A DNA stretch of 64,000 nucleotides from positions 282,501 through 346,500 of the forward strand of contig NZ_CP022372.1 of assembly GCF_002220095.1 (NCBI RefSeq), given 5' to 3'. The notes beneath the pieces were generated by a model, which saw only the letters and a list, made by a program, of their open reading frames with translations, was not told the origin of the DNA and made no database searches. Below, one piece after another: positions 53,981 through 62,365 of the stretch; position 1 is the stretch's first letter; each line of letters opens with the position of its first letter. The translations under genes and the position numbers were made by a program. This stretch comes from Bosea sp. AS-1. GTDB taxonomy: Bacteria; Pseudomonadota; Alphaproteobacteria; Rhizobiales; Beijerinckiaceae.

Positions 53981-55162
53981 CTACTGCGGTGCCCCGTGGC
54001 CGACGCCGACTTCCTGGTCCCAGCGGCGGAAGGCGGCGACGAGGCGCTCCGGCGTCAGCGGCGGCTTGGTCGGCAGGCTCTCGATCAGCTTGTCGTATTC
54101 CGGGCGGCCGAATTCGGCGAGCACGTCGCGGCTTTCCTGCGGGGCCATGGCGAGGGTCACGCCCTTCACCGCCGGGCCGGGATAGAAATAGCCCTTGTCG
54201 AAGGTATAGGCCTGTGCCTCTGGCTTCAGCATGTAGGACATCAGTGCGAGCAGCGCCGGCATCTTCTCGGCCGGCACACCTTTGGGGACGCACATGAACT
54301 GCGTGTCCGGGATCCAGTGGGTTTTGTCGAGGACGAAGACCTTGGCCTCCTTCGGCACAATGCCGAGCGCGCGCGGGTTGATGTCCCAGCCCAGCGTCGA
54401 GACGATGACGTCGCGGGTGCCTTCGCCGAGCTCCTTCATCGTCGCGGCGGTGCCACCGGGATAGTAGTCGATGCCGGTGCCGAGCTCCTTGAGATAGGCC
54501 CAGCTCTTGTCCCAGCCTTTCATCGGGTCGCTCGGGTCGGAATCGCCGAGGATGTAGGGCAGGCCCATGAGCCAGGTCCAGCCGGGGCCGGAATTGACAG
54601 GCCGGGCATAGGTGAAGCGCTTCGGGTTCTGCTTCACATAGGCGAGCAGCTCCTCGGCCGTCTTCGGCACGGTCTTGAGACGGTCCGGGGCATATTCGAA
54701 GAGCGGGCCGGAGGGCGAGTAGACGACGGCGACGCCTTCATTCTGGCCGAAGTTGCGCTGCATCATCAGAGCCTGCTCGTGATAGATCTCCTCGGCCTTG
54801 GGCAGGTCCTTGGCGTGCGACTTCCAGACATCGACCCACAGGCCCTGCTGGATGCCGTCCGACATGGCGCCTGGGCCGGTCAGCACGAGGTCGATGTCGA
54901 CGCGGTTGGCCTGCTGCTGGGCCTTGAGCTTGCCGGGCAGCTCCGGCGAGGGCGCGCGCGAGAAGTTCAGCCGCGAGACGAGCTTCGGGTTCTCCTTGGC
55001 GAAGCGCTCGATCGCCGCCTGGGTGAGCTGCAGGTTGCCGGCGACGTCGATGATGTTGAGCGCGACGGGGGCGGCTGCGCCCTGCGCGAAAGCGCCGCCT
55101 GCCTTCAATGCGGCAAGGCCGGCGGCACCGGCCATGACGGTGCGTCGTGTCGGGTGGGTCAT
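53981..55162 (-). CDS. Tat-signal extracellular solute-binding protein (paralogue 1)
   Basis: A 393-residue ABC-type binding protein (family 1). The leader MTHPTRRTVMAGAAGLAALKA has a twin-arginine pair before the hydrophobic core, ending at AFAQ. The body contains DIDLVLTGPGAMSDG, YARPVNSGPGWTWLMGLPY, GWDINPRALGIVPKEAK and FMCVPKGVP. It is a close paralogue of the protein encoded at 58447-59643. No permease or ATPase lies beside it, so it must use a transporter encoded elsewhere or serve as a sensor. It is the first gene of the leftward run after the ROK regulator, with a GGGAGAGA site. Confidence 0.88.
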   Translation of the reverse strand: MTHPTRRTVMAGAAGLAALKAGGAFAQGAAAPVALNIIDVAGNLQLTQAAIERFAKENPKLVSRLNFSRAPSPELPGKLKAQQQANRVDIDLVLTGPGAMSDGIQQGLWVDVWKSHAKDLPKAEEIYHEQALMMQRNFGQNEGVAVVYSPSGPLFEYAPDRLKTVPKTAEELLAYVKQNPKRFTYARPVNSGPGWTWLMGLPYILGDSDPSDPMKGWDKSWAYLKELGTGIDYYPGGTAATMKELGEGTRDVIVSTLGWDINPRALGIVPKEAKVFVLDKTHWIPDTQFMCVPKGVPAEKMPALLALMSYMLKPEAQAYTFDKGYFYPGPAVKGVTLAMAPQESRDVLAEFGRPEYDKLIESLPTKPPLTPERLVAAFRRWDQEVGVGHGAPQ

Positions 55163-55311
55163 GATCTCTCCCTGGGTTTATGGCTCTCTTCTGACGCCAT
55201 GAGTGACGCCGCGGAGCCTTCTTTCTGGGATACTAGTGCACCACTTTCTCTCCTGCCAAGCGCAATTCGTTGCATGGCTGGCACGCGCTTTCCCGCGCGC
55301 ATGCCGGTGTT

Positions 55312-56496
55312 TCATGCGGGGGACAGCAGAAGCTTCTCGGCGGCGCGGCTCAGGAGTGGCGCTGCGGCACCGTGGATTTCGTAGAGCTGGCTGGCATCGA
55401 CGCTGACGAGATCCGGCACGGCGAAACCGTCCATCGTGCCCTCGGCCCGGAACAGCGTGTTGAAATGCGCCCAGAGCTGCGGGTTGGCGGCAAAGGGGCC
55501 GCTGATTGCGATCCGGCTCGGAAACAGCAGGCGGCAGGCATTGGCCAGCGCTCGCGCCAGCGACCGGCAGGCGATATCGATTTCCGGCAGAGCGACGAGG
55601 TCGAGGCTGGCGAGCTGCCGCGCCAGGCGCTTTTCGTCCTCGTCGAGCTGGGGCCAATATCGGCGCAGGAGAGGGAGCAGGGCCCAGAGCGCGGCCCCGG
55701 TCTCCAGGCAGCCGGTGTTGCCGCAACCGCAGGAACGGTCGCCCAGTGCCGCGAGCCGCCAATGGCCGAGCTCGCCGAAGGAGCCTGCCGGCGCGAAGGG
55801 CTTGCCGTCCTGGGCATAGGCCAGGCCGATGCCCCAGCCCCAATGCAGCAGCAGCGTGCCGCCGCTGAACTGGTCCGGCTCCCGCCCGGCGCGGGCGCGC
55901 AGTTCAGCATCGAGATTGCGGCAGATTTCGACGGGGCCGGCGACGGGCGCGAGAATCGCCGCGATATCAAGCCCGCGCATCCGCGGCCAGCGCGAGGCCA
56001 GCAGCCATTGGCCCCGGCGTAGATCGATCAGGCCGGAGAGCGAGACGGCCGTGCCGGCATGGCTCATGCCGGCTGGCATTGCATCGAGCAGCGTTTGGGC
56101 CAGCTTGGTCATGGCCTCGGCGATGACCGCGTTGCTCGCATCGGCCTCGATCGGCATGCGGTGTTCGGCGATGAGGTGGCCGCTGAGATCGACCAGGGCG
56201 CCCGAGAGCGACTGGCTGGAAACATGGATCACCGAGGCGCCGATCCGCCTGGCATGGGCCAGCAGGATGGCTGCCGGCCGACCGCGGCCGGCGGTCTCGC
56301 CTGTCGTTTCGATGACGAGACGGCTGGCGACCAGATCGGCCACGACGCGGGAGGTGCTGGTGGAGCGCAGCCCGAGCAGGCGACTGAGTTCGCCGCGCGA
56401 ATGGGCCTGACCGGCGAGAACCAGTTCATAGGCGCGAGCGCAATCACGTTGATGCGCCAGCGTGAAGCGCGTCTCGTCGAGCGCGACGAGGCTCAT
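55312..56496 (-). CDS. ROK-family transcriptional regulator (NagC/XylR-like)
   Basis: A 394-residue regulator. An N-terminal winged HTH (YELVLAGQAHSRGELSRLLG then LRSTSTSRVVADL) precedes a ROK sugar-binding domain. The zinc motif CGCGNTGCLE is intact, preceded by GSFGELGHW, while a clear kinase catalytic site is not evident. It diverges from nagB-nagA and lies upstream of the leftward binding-protein/dehydrogenase genes, so it probably responds to an amino sugar or its phosphate and controls both arms. Confidence 0.9.
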   Translation of the reverse strand: MSLVALDETRFTLAHQRDCARAYELVLAGQAHSRGELSRLLGLRSTSTSRVVADLVASRLVIETTGETAGRGRPAAILLAHARRIGASVIHVSSQSLSGALVDLSGHLIAEHRMPIEADASNAVIAEAMTKLAQTLLDAMPAGMSHAGTAVSLSGLIDLRRGQWLLASRWPRMRGLDIAAILAPVAGPVEICRNLDAELRARAGREPDQFSGGTLLLHWGWGIGLAYAQDGKPFAPAGSFGELGHWRLAALGDRSCGCGNTGCLETGAALWALLPLLRRYWPQLDEDEKRLARQLASLDLVALPEIDIACRSLARALANACRLLFPSRIAISGPFAANPQLWAHFNTLFRAEGTMDGFAVPDLVSVDASQLYEIHGAAAPLLSRAAEKLLLSPA

Positions 56497-56532
56497 GGCA
56501 GCCTGGCAGCCGCGAGAGATGTTTCAGAACGG

Positions 56533-56614
56533 TTGCGTTCAAAATTAATCATTGCGTTTCGGGGCGACCTTGGTGAAGCTCAATCGTAGAATATCGGAAA
56601 ATTTACTTCGCAAA
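56533..56614. promoter_or_regulatory. ROK/nagB divergent promoter with TTGCG motifs
   Basis: The 132-bp gap between the ROK gene and nagB is AT-rich and holds TTGCGTT twice (56533-56539 and 56552-56558, 19 bp apart) and a TTCGCAA (56608-56614) in the opposite sense near nagB. NagC-type operators are AT-rich with CGAA/TTCG elements, so these are candidate ROK sites. No obvious ribosome-binding site precedes ATG 56629. Confidence 0.4.
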
Positions 56615-56628
56615 AGGTTCAAAAATCC

Positions 56629-57375
56629 ATGATCGAGATGCATGTCGCTTCCGACAAGGACGAGCTCGGCCGGCAGGCGGCGGCGCTCGGCGCCCAGGCG
56701 ATCCGCGAGGCGATTGCCCGTGACGGCGCGGCCTCGATCATCGTTGCGACCGGCGCGAGCCAGTTCGAGATGCTCTCTCATCTGGTCAAGGCCGAGGGCA
56801 TCGACTGGTCGAAGGTCACTGCCTTCCATCTCGACGAGTATGTCGGACTGCCCGAGACGCATCCGGCGAGCTTCCGGCGCTATCTGCGCGAGCGCTTCCT
56901 GGCGCCGCTGAACGACGCGCCGACCTTCGTTCCTGTCGATGGCGAGGGCGACGTGCAGGCGAATGTGGCGAAGCTCAACAGCCTGATCGCCGGCCGACGC
57001 ATCGCGGTCTGCTTCGCCGGCATCGGCGAGAACTGCCACCTCGCCTTCAACGATCCGCCGGCCGATTTCGACACCGAGGACCCCTATATCGTCGTGGCGC
57101 TGGATGATGCCTGCCGGCACCAGCAGTTCGGCGAGGGCTGGTTCCCGAACTTCGAAGCGGTGCCGCAGCGGGCGATCTCGATGAGCATCCGCCAGATCAT
57201 GAAGAGCGAGCTGATCGTGCTGTCGGTCTCGGACACCCGCAAGGCGCAGGCCACGAAGGCGGCGCTGGAGGGACCGGTCAGCAATCTGAGCCCCGCTTCG
57301 ATCCTGCAGAAGCATCCGCGCACGGTGCTGTTCATCGACCCGGCCGCCGCTTCCCTGCTGACGCGGAAGGGCTGA
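56629..57375 (+). CDS. nagB: glucosamine-6-phosphate deaminase
   Basis: A 248-residue enzyme of the NagB/6PGL family. [20 protein letters not shown] carries the proton-relay aspartate region and [17 protein letters not shown] the active-site loop; [13 protein letters not shown] is the phosphate-binding start. It converts glucosamine-6-phosphate to fructose-6-phosphate and ammonia. It is slightly shorter than the E. coli enzyme and lacks an obvious C-terminal allosteric tail. Starts at 56629 and 56638 are both possible. nagA follows 2 nt later. Confidence 0.9.
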   Translation: MIEMHVASDKDELGRQAAALGAQAIREAIARDGAASIIVATGASQFEMLSHLVKAEGIDWSKVTAFHLDEYVGLPETHPASFRRYLRERFLAPLNDAPTFVPVDGEGDVQANVAKLNSLIAGRRIAVCFAGIGENCHLAFNDPPADFDTEDPYIVVALDDACRHQQFGEGWFPNFEAVPQRAISMSIRQIMKSELIVLSVSDTRKAQATKAALEGPVSNLSPASILQKHPRTVLFIDPAAASLLTRKG

Positions 57376-57377
57376 GG

Positions 57378-58412
57378 ATGCGTACGCCCGGTCTCGTCGA
57401 TCTGCAGGTCAACGGCTTCGCCGGGGTCGATTTCAATTCCGGGACGATCACCGCGGCCGAGCTCGACCGGGCGCTGGAGGCGATGCTGGCGACGGGTGTC
57501 ACCACCTGCCTGCCGACGATCATCACCGCGCTTCCGCACGAGCTGGAGGCGCGTCTCACGACGCTCGACAAGGCGATCGGCGAAAGCCGGCTCGGACCGC
57601 TGATGTGCCCAGGCTATCATCTCGAGGGCCCGTTCCTCAATCCGGCGCCGGGCTATGCCGGCTGCCATCCGCCCGAGGCGATGACGGCTGCGAATGCCGA
57701 GCTGGTCGTCGGGCTGGAGCGGAAGCTCGCACGACCCATCCTGATGGTGACGCTGGCGCCGGAGGTTGAAGGCGGCATCGCGCTTGCCGCGGCGCTGTCC
57801 CGCCTGGGCAAGGTCGTCGCCATCGGCCATGCGGCGGCGGATTTCGAGACCATCGTCGCGGCGGCGGATGCAGGCGCGACGCTCTCGACCCATCTCGGCA
57901 ACGGATTGCCGCAGCAGATGCACAAGCTCGTCAACCCGCTCTTCGCGCAGCTCGCGGAAGATCGGTTGATGGCGGGCTTCATTGCCGACGGCATCCACAT
58001 CCACCCCAAGGCGCTGAAGAGCCTGATCCGGGCGAAAGGGTTCGAGCGCTCGATCCTGGTCACGGATGCGGTGGTTGCGGCCGGCGCCGAACCGGGGCGC
58101 TACAGCTTTGCCGGCATGCCGGTCGACCTTGCGGCTGACGGTTCGGTGCGCCAGCCCGGCGGCGTTTCGCTGGCTGGCTCGGCGCTCAAGCTCGACGACG
58201 CCGTGCGCAATGTCGTCGGCTGGGGCATTGCGACGCCGGGGGAGGCGGTGGCGATGGCCTCGACCCATGCGCTCGCCGCGATCGCGATCGCGCTGGAAAA
58301 GTCCGGTATCGCCCTGCCGGAAAACGAGATCGGCTGGTCGCCGGAGCTGCGGGTCGTTCAAGCCCGCGTCGGCGATGTCATCCGCGAATTTGCCGCCACG
58401 GCGGCGGCCTGA
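57378..58412 (+). CDS. nagA: N-acetylglucosamine-6-phosphate deacetylase, short N-terminus
   Basis: A 344-residue amidohydrolase removing acetate from GlcNAc-6-phosphate. The protein opens directly with PGLVDLQVNGFAGVDFNS, which in E. coli NagA comes after about 50 residues of beta-sandwich, so that N-terminal part is absent. Metal and substrate residues are present: HLEGPFLNP, GHAAADFE, THLGNGLPQQMHK, ADGIHIHP and the catalytic aspartate in VTDAVVAAG. The C-terminal beta strands are kept. It starts 2 nt after nagB and is followed 34 nt later by a solute-binding-protein gene. Confidence 0.9.
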   Translation: MRTPGLVDLQVNGFAGVDFNSGTITAAELDRALEAMLATGVTTCLPTIITALPHELEARLTTLDKAIGESRLGPLMCPGYHLEGPFLNPAPGYAGCHPPEAMTAANAELVVGLERKLARPILMVTLAPEVEGGIALAAALSRLGKVVAIGHAAADFETIVAAADAGATLSTHLGNGLPQQMHKLVNPLFAQLAEDRLMAGFIADGIHIHPKALKSLIRAKGFERSILVTDAVVAAGAEPGRYSFAGMPVDLAADGSVRQPGGVSLAGSALKLDDAVRNVVGWGIATPGEAVAMASTHALAAIAIALEKSGIALPENEIGWSPELRVVQARVGDVIREFAATAAA

Positions 58413-58446
58413 AGACGTCACCATCAAAGCAAGAGAGGGGAGAACC

Positions 58447-59643
58447 ATGACGGAATTCAAGACAGGAATCGACCGCCGCACGGTGCTGGGCGGGCTTGGC
58501 GCGCTGGCGACCGGAGCGACCGGCGCCTTCGCAGCCACGCCGCCGCTGCCGTCCGCACCGGTCGCTATCAACATCATCGATGTCGGAGGTGCGCTTGCGC
58601 TGATGCAGCAGGCCTTCGACGATTATCGCAGCGCCAATCCGAAGCTCGTCTCGCGCATCACCTATGTGAAGGCGCCTGCGCCAGAGCTCGCGAGCAAGAT
58701 CAAGGCGCAGCAAGATGCCGGCCGCTCCGATCTCGACCTCGTCCTGACCGGCTCGGACGGCCTTGCCGCCGGGCTCGAGCAGAATCTCTGGCTTAAGATC
58801 TTCCCCGATTTCGCCGACAAGTTCCCCGGCATCGAGGACAATTACGAGCCGGCGGCGCTCAACCTGCACAAGGCGCAGGGTGCCGGCTTCGGCGTGGTGA
58901 TGAACTACTACCCTTCCGGCCCGCTGCTCGAATACATGCCCGACCGCGTCAAGCAGGTGCCGACCACGGCCGAGGAGCTGCTCGCCTGGGCCAAGGCCAA
59001 CCCCAACAAGTTCATGTATGCGCGCCCGACCAATTCGGGGCCGGGCCGGACCTTCATGATGGGCCTGCCCTACCTGCTCGGCGACAAGGATCCGCAGGAT
59101 CCGGTCGGCGGCTGGGACAAGACCTGGGCCTACCTTCAGGAGCTCGGCCAGCATATCGAGTACTATCCGGCCGGTACCGGCGCGACGATGAAGGAGTTCG
59201 GAGACGGCTCGCGCGACATCATCATCTCGACGACGGGTTGGGACATCAATCCGCGGGCGCTCGGCATCGTGCCGAAGGAAGCCAAGATCCAGACGCTGAA
59301 GGGCTTCCACTGGGTCTCGGACGCCTTCTTCATGTGCGTGCCGAAGGGTTTGCCGAACGATCGCCTCGCTGTCGTGCTCGACATCATGGCGCATGTGCTG
59401 CAGCCGAAGATGCAGGCCTATTCCTATGACGAGGGCTATCTCTATCCGGGGCCTGCTGTGAAGAACGTGCCGCTCTCGCTGGCGCCGAAGCGCAGCCAGG
59501 AGGTCATCGCCGAGTTCGGCCGGCCGGAGTATGCCGACTTGATCGCCAAGAACCCGATCGAGCTGCCGCTGAAGCCCGACAAGATGGTCGTCGCCTTCCG
59601 CAAATGGGATGAGCTGGTCGGCGTCAAGCAGCGCAAGGGCTAA
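58447..59643 (+). CDS. Tat-signal extracellular solute-binding protein (paralogue 2)
   Basis: A 398-residue ABC-type binding protein closely related to the product of 53981-55162. The leader DRRTVLGGLGALATGATGAFA has the arginine pair, and shared blocks include SGPLLEYMPDRVK, YARPTNSGPGRTFMMGLPY, GWDINPRALGIVPKEAK and FMCVPKGLP. A GAGAGGGGAGAACC region precedes ATG 58447. It is the last gene of the nagB-nagA transcript. No permease or ATPase is adjacent. It probably binds an amino sugar or a related glycan fragment. Confidence 0.88.
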   Translation: MTEFKTGIDRRTVLGGLGALATGATGAFAATPPLPSAPVAINIIDVGGALALMQQAFDDYRSANPKLVSRITYVKAPAPELASKIKAQQDAGRSDLDLVLTGSDGLAAGLEQNLWLKIFPDFADKFPGIEDNYEPAALNLHKAQGAGFGVVMNYYPSGPLLEYMPDRVKQVPTTAEELLAWAKANPNKFMYARPTNSGPGRTFMMGLPYLLGDKDPQDPVGGWDKTWAYLQELGQHIEYYPAGTGATMKEFGDGSRDIIISTTGWDINPRALGIVPKEAKIQTLKGFHWVSDAFFMCVPKGLPNDRLAVVLDIMAHVLQPKMQAYSYDEGYLYPGPAVKNVPLSLAPKRSQEVIAEFGRPEYADLIAKNPIELPLKPDKMVVAFRKWDELVGVKQRKG

Positions 59644-59692
59644 GCGTCTTTGGCTCCTGCTGGGTCGCGTTGATCGCGCCCAGAACGATAAC

Positions 59693-59719
59693 GTCATCCC
59701 GGGTCAAGCCCGGGGTGAC
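59693..59719. terminator. palindromic element between convergent genes
   Basis: GTCATCCCGGG (59693-59703) pairs with CCCGGGGTGAC (59709-59719) around TCAAG, with one G-U pair. It lies in the 102-bp gap between the binding-protein gene and the convergent peptide-ABC ATPase gene. I recall this motif type as one of the abundant intergenic palindromes of alphaproteobacteria; it likely ends both transcripts. Confidence 0.65.
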
Positions 59720-59745
59720 CGCGTATTCTGGTACGCCTCGCCAGC

Positions 59746-61467
59746 TCAGGCCGAGGGCGGAGCCTCGTTCTCGCCCAGCCTCCAGAACAGCCTGACGCCT
59801 CCGTCTCCGGTAGATTCGAGTCCTGGGACGGCGGAGAGGAGCTTCCGGGTGTAGTCGTGTTGGGGGGTGTCGAAGATGGCGTCGCGGGGGCCTTCCTCGA
59901 CGATGCGCCCCTCATGCATAACGATGACGCGGTCGGCGACCTGCTCCACGACGCCGAGATCATGGCTGATGAACAGGCAGGAGAAGCCGTGCTTCTTCTG
60001 CAGGTCATCGAAGAGCTCGAGCACTTGGGCGCGCACGGTGACATCGAGGGCGGAGACCGGCTCGTCGGCGATGACGAAGCTCGGACGGCGCACGATGGCG
60101 CGGGCAATGGCGACACGCTGACGCTGGCCGCCCGAGAGCTCGTGGGGATAACGCTCGGCAAAACCGTCCTTCAGCCCGACCTCGGCCAGGACCTCGGCGA
60201 CGCGGGCCTTCTTCTGCGCCGCGCTCATTGCCTCGACCAGTCGCAGCGGTTCGCCCACGAGCTGCTGAATCGTCATGCGTGGGTCGAGCGATGAATAGGG
60301 GTCCTGGAAGACCATCTGGCAGTTGAGGCGGTAATCCCAGTAGGCGGTGTCGCTCTTTGCGATCGGCTTGCCGTTGAACAGGATCTCTCCGCCGGCCGGC
60401 TTGACGAGCCCTGCGATCGACTGGCCGAGCGTGGTCTTGCCCGAGCCCGACCCGCCGACCACCGCAACGACCTCGCCCGGCTTCACGTCGATGCTGATGC
60501 CGTGCAGCGCGCGCTTGGCCGCGCTCTTGCGGAAGAAGCCCTGGCGGCCGGGATATTCGACGACGAGGTCGCGCACCGCGACGATCGGGGTTCCGCCATC
60601 GGGCAGGAAGCGGGCCGGCAGGCGCTGCGGCATCGCCGCCAGGAGCTTGCGGGTGTAGGGATGCTGCGGCCGGGCGAGGATGTCCTCGGCTGTGCCCTGC
60701 TCGACGACGTCGCCCTGGCACATCACGACGATGCGGCTGCAATAGCGCGCGACCATGCCCAGATCATGCGAGATCAGCAGCACGGCAGTGTCGTTGGCCT
60801 GGGTCAGCTCGACCATCAGCTCCATCACGTCACGCTGGACCACGGCGTCGAGCGCGGTGGTCGGCTCGTCCGCCAGCAGCAGCGCGGGCTTCAGCAGCAT
60901 CACCGAGGCCAGCATGATGCGCTGGCGCATGCCGCCGGAGAACTGGTGCGGATAGGACTCGAGCGCGCCTTCCGGGTCGCGGATGCCGACGCGCCTCAGC
61001 ATGTCGAGGATCAGTGCCTTGCGGGCGGGGGCATCGAGCTTGCCGTGCAGCGCCAGCCCCTCGTCGAGCTGGCGGCCAATCAGCATCGAGGGGTTGAGCG
61101 AGGTCATCGGCTCCTGGAAGACCATTCCGACGCGGGAGCCGCGCATGGCGCGCAGGTCCTTGCCCGACATCGCCATCACGTCCTGGCCCTCGAAGCGGAT
61201 CCTGCCCTCGGTCAGGCGCACGGCCGGCGGGATGAAGCCCATCACGGCCCGGGCCGCGAGCGTCTTGCCCGAACCCGATTCGCCGACGATGCCGACGATC
61301 TCGCCGGGGAAGACCTGGAAGGAGACGTCGTTGACGACGGTGCGGCCGGCCGTGCCGATCTTCAGGGTCAGGCCGGCGACATCGAGGAGGGGAGCGGTAC
61401 TCCTGCTTGCCGCGTTTTCCTGACGCGAACCGGCGCCCACTTCGCTTGAAAACGCTTTGGTGGTCAT
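59746..61467 (-). CDS. dipeptide-type ABC importer, fused double ATPase
   Basis: A 573-residue protein with two complete ATPase domains fused, equivalent to DppD plus DppF (GsiA-like). Domain 1 (about 30-290) has GESGSGKT, FSGGMRQRIMLA and ALLLADEPTTALD. Domain 2 (about 310-570) has GGSGSGKT, LSGGQRQRVAIARAI and FVIADEPVSALD. Each domain has an H-loop ISHDLG, and the second has an LP-rich oligopeptide-binding tail. ATG 61467 overlaps the upstream permease stop by 4 nt. It powers import through the two permeases upstream. Confidence 0.94.
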   Translation of the reverse strand: MTTKAFSSEVGAGSRQENAASRSTAPLLDVAGLTLKIGTAGRTVVNDVSFQVFPGEIVGIVGESGSGKTLAARAVMGFIPPAVRLTEGRIRFEGQDVMAMSGKDLRAMRGSRVGMVFQEPMTSLNPSMLIGRQLDEGLALHGKLDAPARKALILDMLRRVGIRDPEGALESYPHQFSGGMRQRIMLASVMLLKPALLLADEPTTALDAVVQRDVMELMVELTQANDTAVLLISHDLGMVARYCSRIVVMCQGDVVEQGTAEDILARPQHPYTRKLLAAMPQRLPARFLPDGGTPIVAVRDLVVEYPGRQGFFRKSAAKRALHGISIDVKPGEVVAVVGGSGSGKTTLGQSIAGLVKPAGGEILFNGKPIAKSDTAYWDYRLNCQMVFQDPYSSLDPRMTIQQLVGEPLRLVEAMSAAQKKARVAEVLAEVGLKDGFAERYPHELSGGQRQRVAIARAIVRRPSFVIADEPVSALDVTVRAQVLELFDDLQKKHGFSCLFISHDLGVVEQVADRVIVMHEGRIVEEGPRDAIFDTPQHDYTRKLLSAVPGLESTGDGGVRLFWRLGENEAPPSA

Positions 61468-62354
61468 CGGGCGCCCCTCATCCGCGGGTCGAGCTTGTCG
61501 CGCAGCGCGTCGCCGAGCAGGTTGATGCCGAGCAGGGTCAGCGAGATGCACAGACCCGGGAAGATGCCGAGCCAGGCGGCCTGGTCGATATAGGGCCTCG
61601 AGCCCGCGAGCATGTTGCCCCAGGTCGGGGCCGGCGGCGGTACGCCCAGGCCCAGGAAGGAGAGCGCGCTCTCGGCCAGCAGCACATAGCCGAACATCGA
61701 GGTCGCGAGCACGGTCAGCGGCGCGATGCAGTTCGGCAGGACATGGCGGACCATCGTGAAGCCCTCGCCATTGCCCATCACCCGCGAGGCGGCGATGAAT
61801 TCGCGTTCGCGCAGCGAAAGCACCGTGCCGCGCACGACGCGGGCGACGGAGGGCGTGTAGGCGATGCCGAGTGCGACGATGATGCCGTATTTGTTGGCGC
61901 CGAGCACGGCGAGCAGGCCGAGCGCCAAGAGGATGCCGGGGAAGGCGAGCAGCGCATCGTTGAAGGCCATGATGACCCGGTCGGTCCAGCCGCGCAGATA
62001 GCCGGAGACGAGGCCGATCGTCGTGCCCATCACCACGGCAAGCGTGACCGTGAGGATGCTGATCCAGACCGAGGTCGCAGCCCCCGCCATCAGGCGCGAG
62101 AGCACGTCGCGGCCGAACTCGTCGGTGCCGAGCCAGTGCAGGGCGCCGGGCGCGACGAGCTTTTCGCGGAAAGAGAGCTTGAGCGGATCGTAGGGGGTCC
62201 AGAGCGCGCCGGTGCCTGCGGCGGCGAGCAGGATGGCGATCAGCGTGCCACCGACGAGCGCATTGGGGGCCGGGAGCTTCCTGCGGCGCTGCCGTTTCAC
62301 GGTGCCGGCGGTGCTCATTGTACCGTCACTGCTCATTGTGCGGTCACCATTCAT
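61464..62354 (-). CDS. dipeptide-type ABC permease (DppC-like)
   Basis: A 296-residue permease with six helices. LGTDEFGRDVLSRLMAGAATS is the conserved DppC segment, FIAASRVMGNGEGFTMVRHVLPN the EAA-type loop contacting the ATPase, and ALSFLGLGVPPPAPTWG a late signature. ATG 62354 overlaps the DppB stop (ATGA). Two more in-frame ATGs at 62336 and 62318 occur because the N-terminus is made of 6-residue repeats encoded by an 18-bp tandem repeat (MNGDRT, MSSDGT, MSTAGT), so the true start is ambiguous. Confidence 0.92.
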   Translation of the reverse strand: MNGDRTMSSDGTMSTAGTVKRQRRRKLPAPNALVGGTLIAILLAAAGTGALWTPYDPLKLSFREKLVAPGALHWLGTDEFGRDVLSRLMAGAATSVWISILTVTLAVVMGTTIGLVSGYLRGWTDRVIMAFNDALLAFPGILLALGLLAVLGANKYGIIVALGIAYTPSVARVVRGTVLSLREREFIAASRVMGNGEGFTMVRHVLPNCIAPLTVLATSMFGYVLLAESALSFLGLGVPPPAPTWGNMLAGSRPYIDQAAWLGIFPGLCISLTLLGINLLGDALRDKLDPRMRGAR

Positions 62355-62365
62355 TGCGCCGTCAC
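62312..62365. repeat. three tandem 18-bp repeats across the dppB-dppC junction
   Basis: Three contiguous 18-bp units lie at 62312-62329, 62330-62347 and 62348-62365. Unit 1 on the + strand is TGCTCATTGTACCGTCAC. Units 1 and 2 differ at only 2 positions, and unit 3 at about 5 from unit 2. Each copy carries an in-frame ATG for the DppC-like gene on the minus strand and, in another frame, the ATGA/TGA overlap of the natural junction, so the repeat looks like a triplication of the overlap itself. Confidence 0.85.

Noticed and set aside
49715..54297. Two very long + strand open frames (about 836 and 812 codons) opposite the kinase, dehydrogenase and binding-protein genes.
   Set aside because: Low-complexity, Arg/Gly/Ala/Asp-rich translations with no family motif, exactly antisense to well-supported genes. 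High-GC codon bias keeps the opposite frame open.
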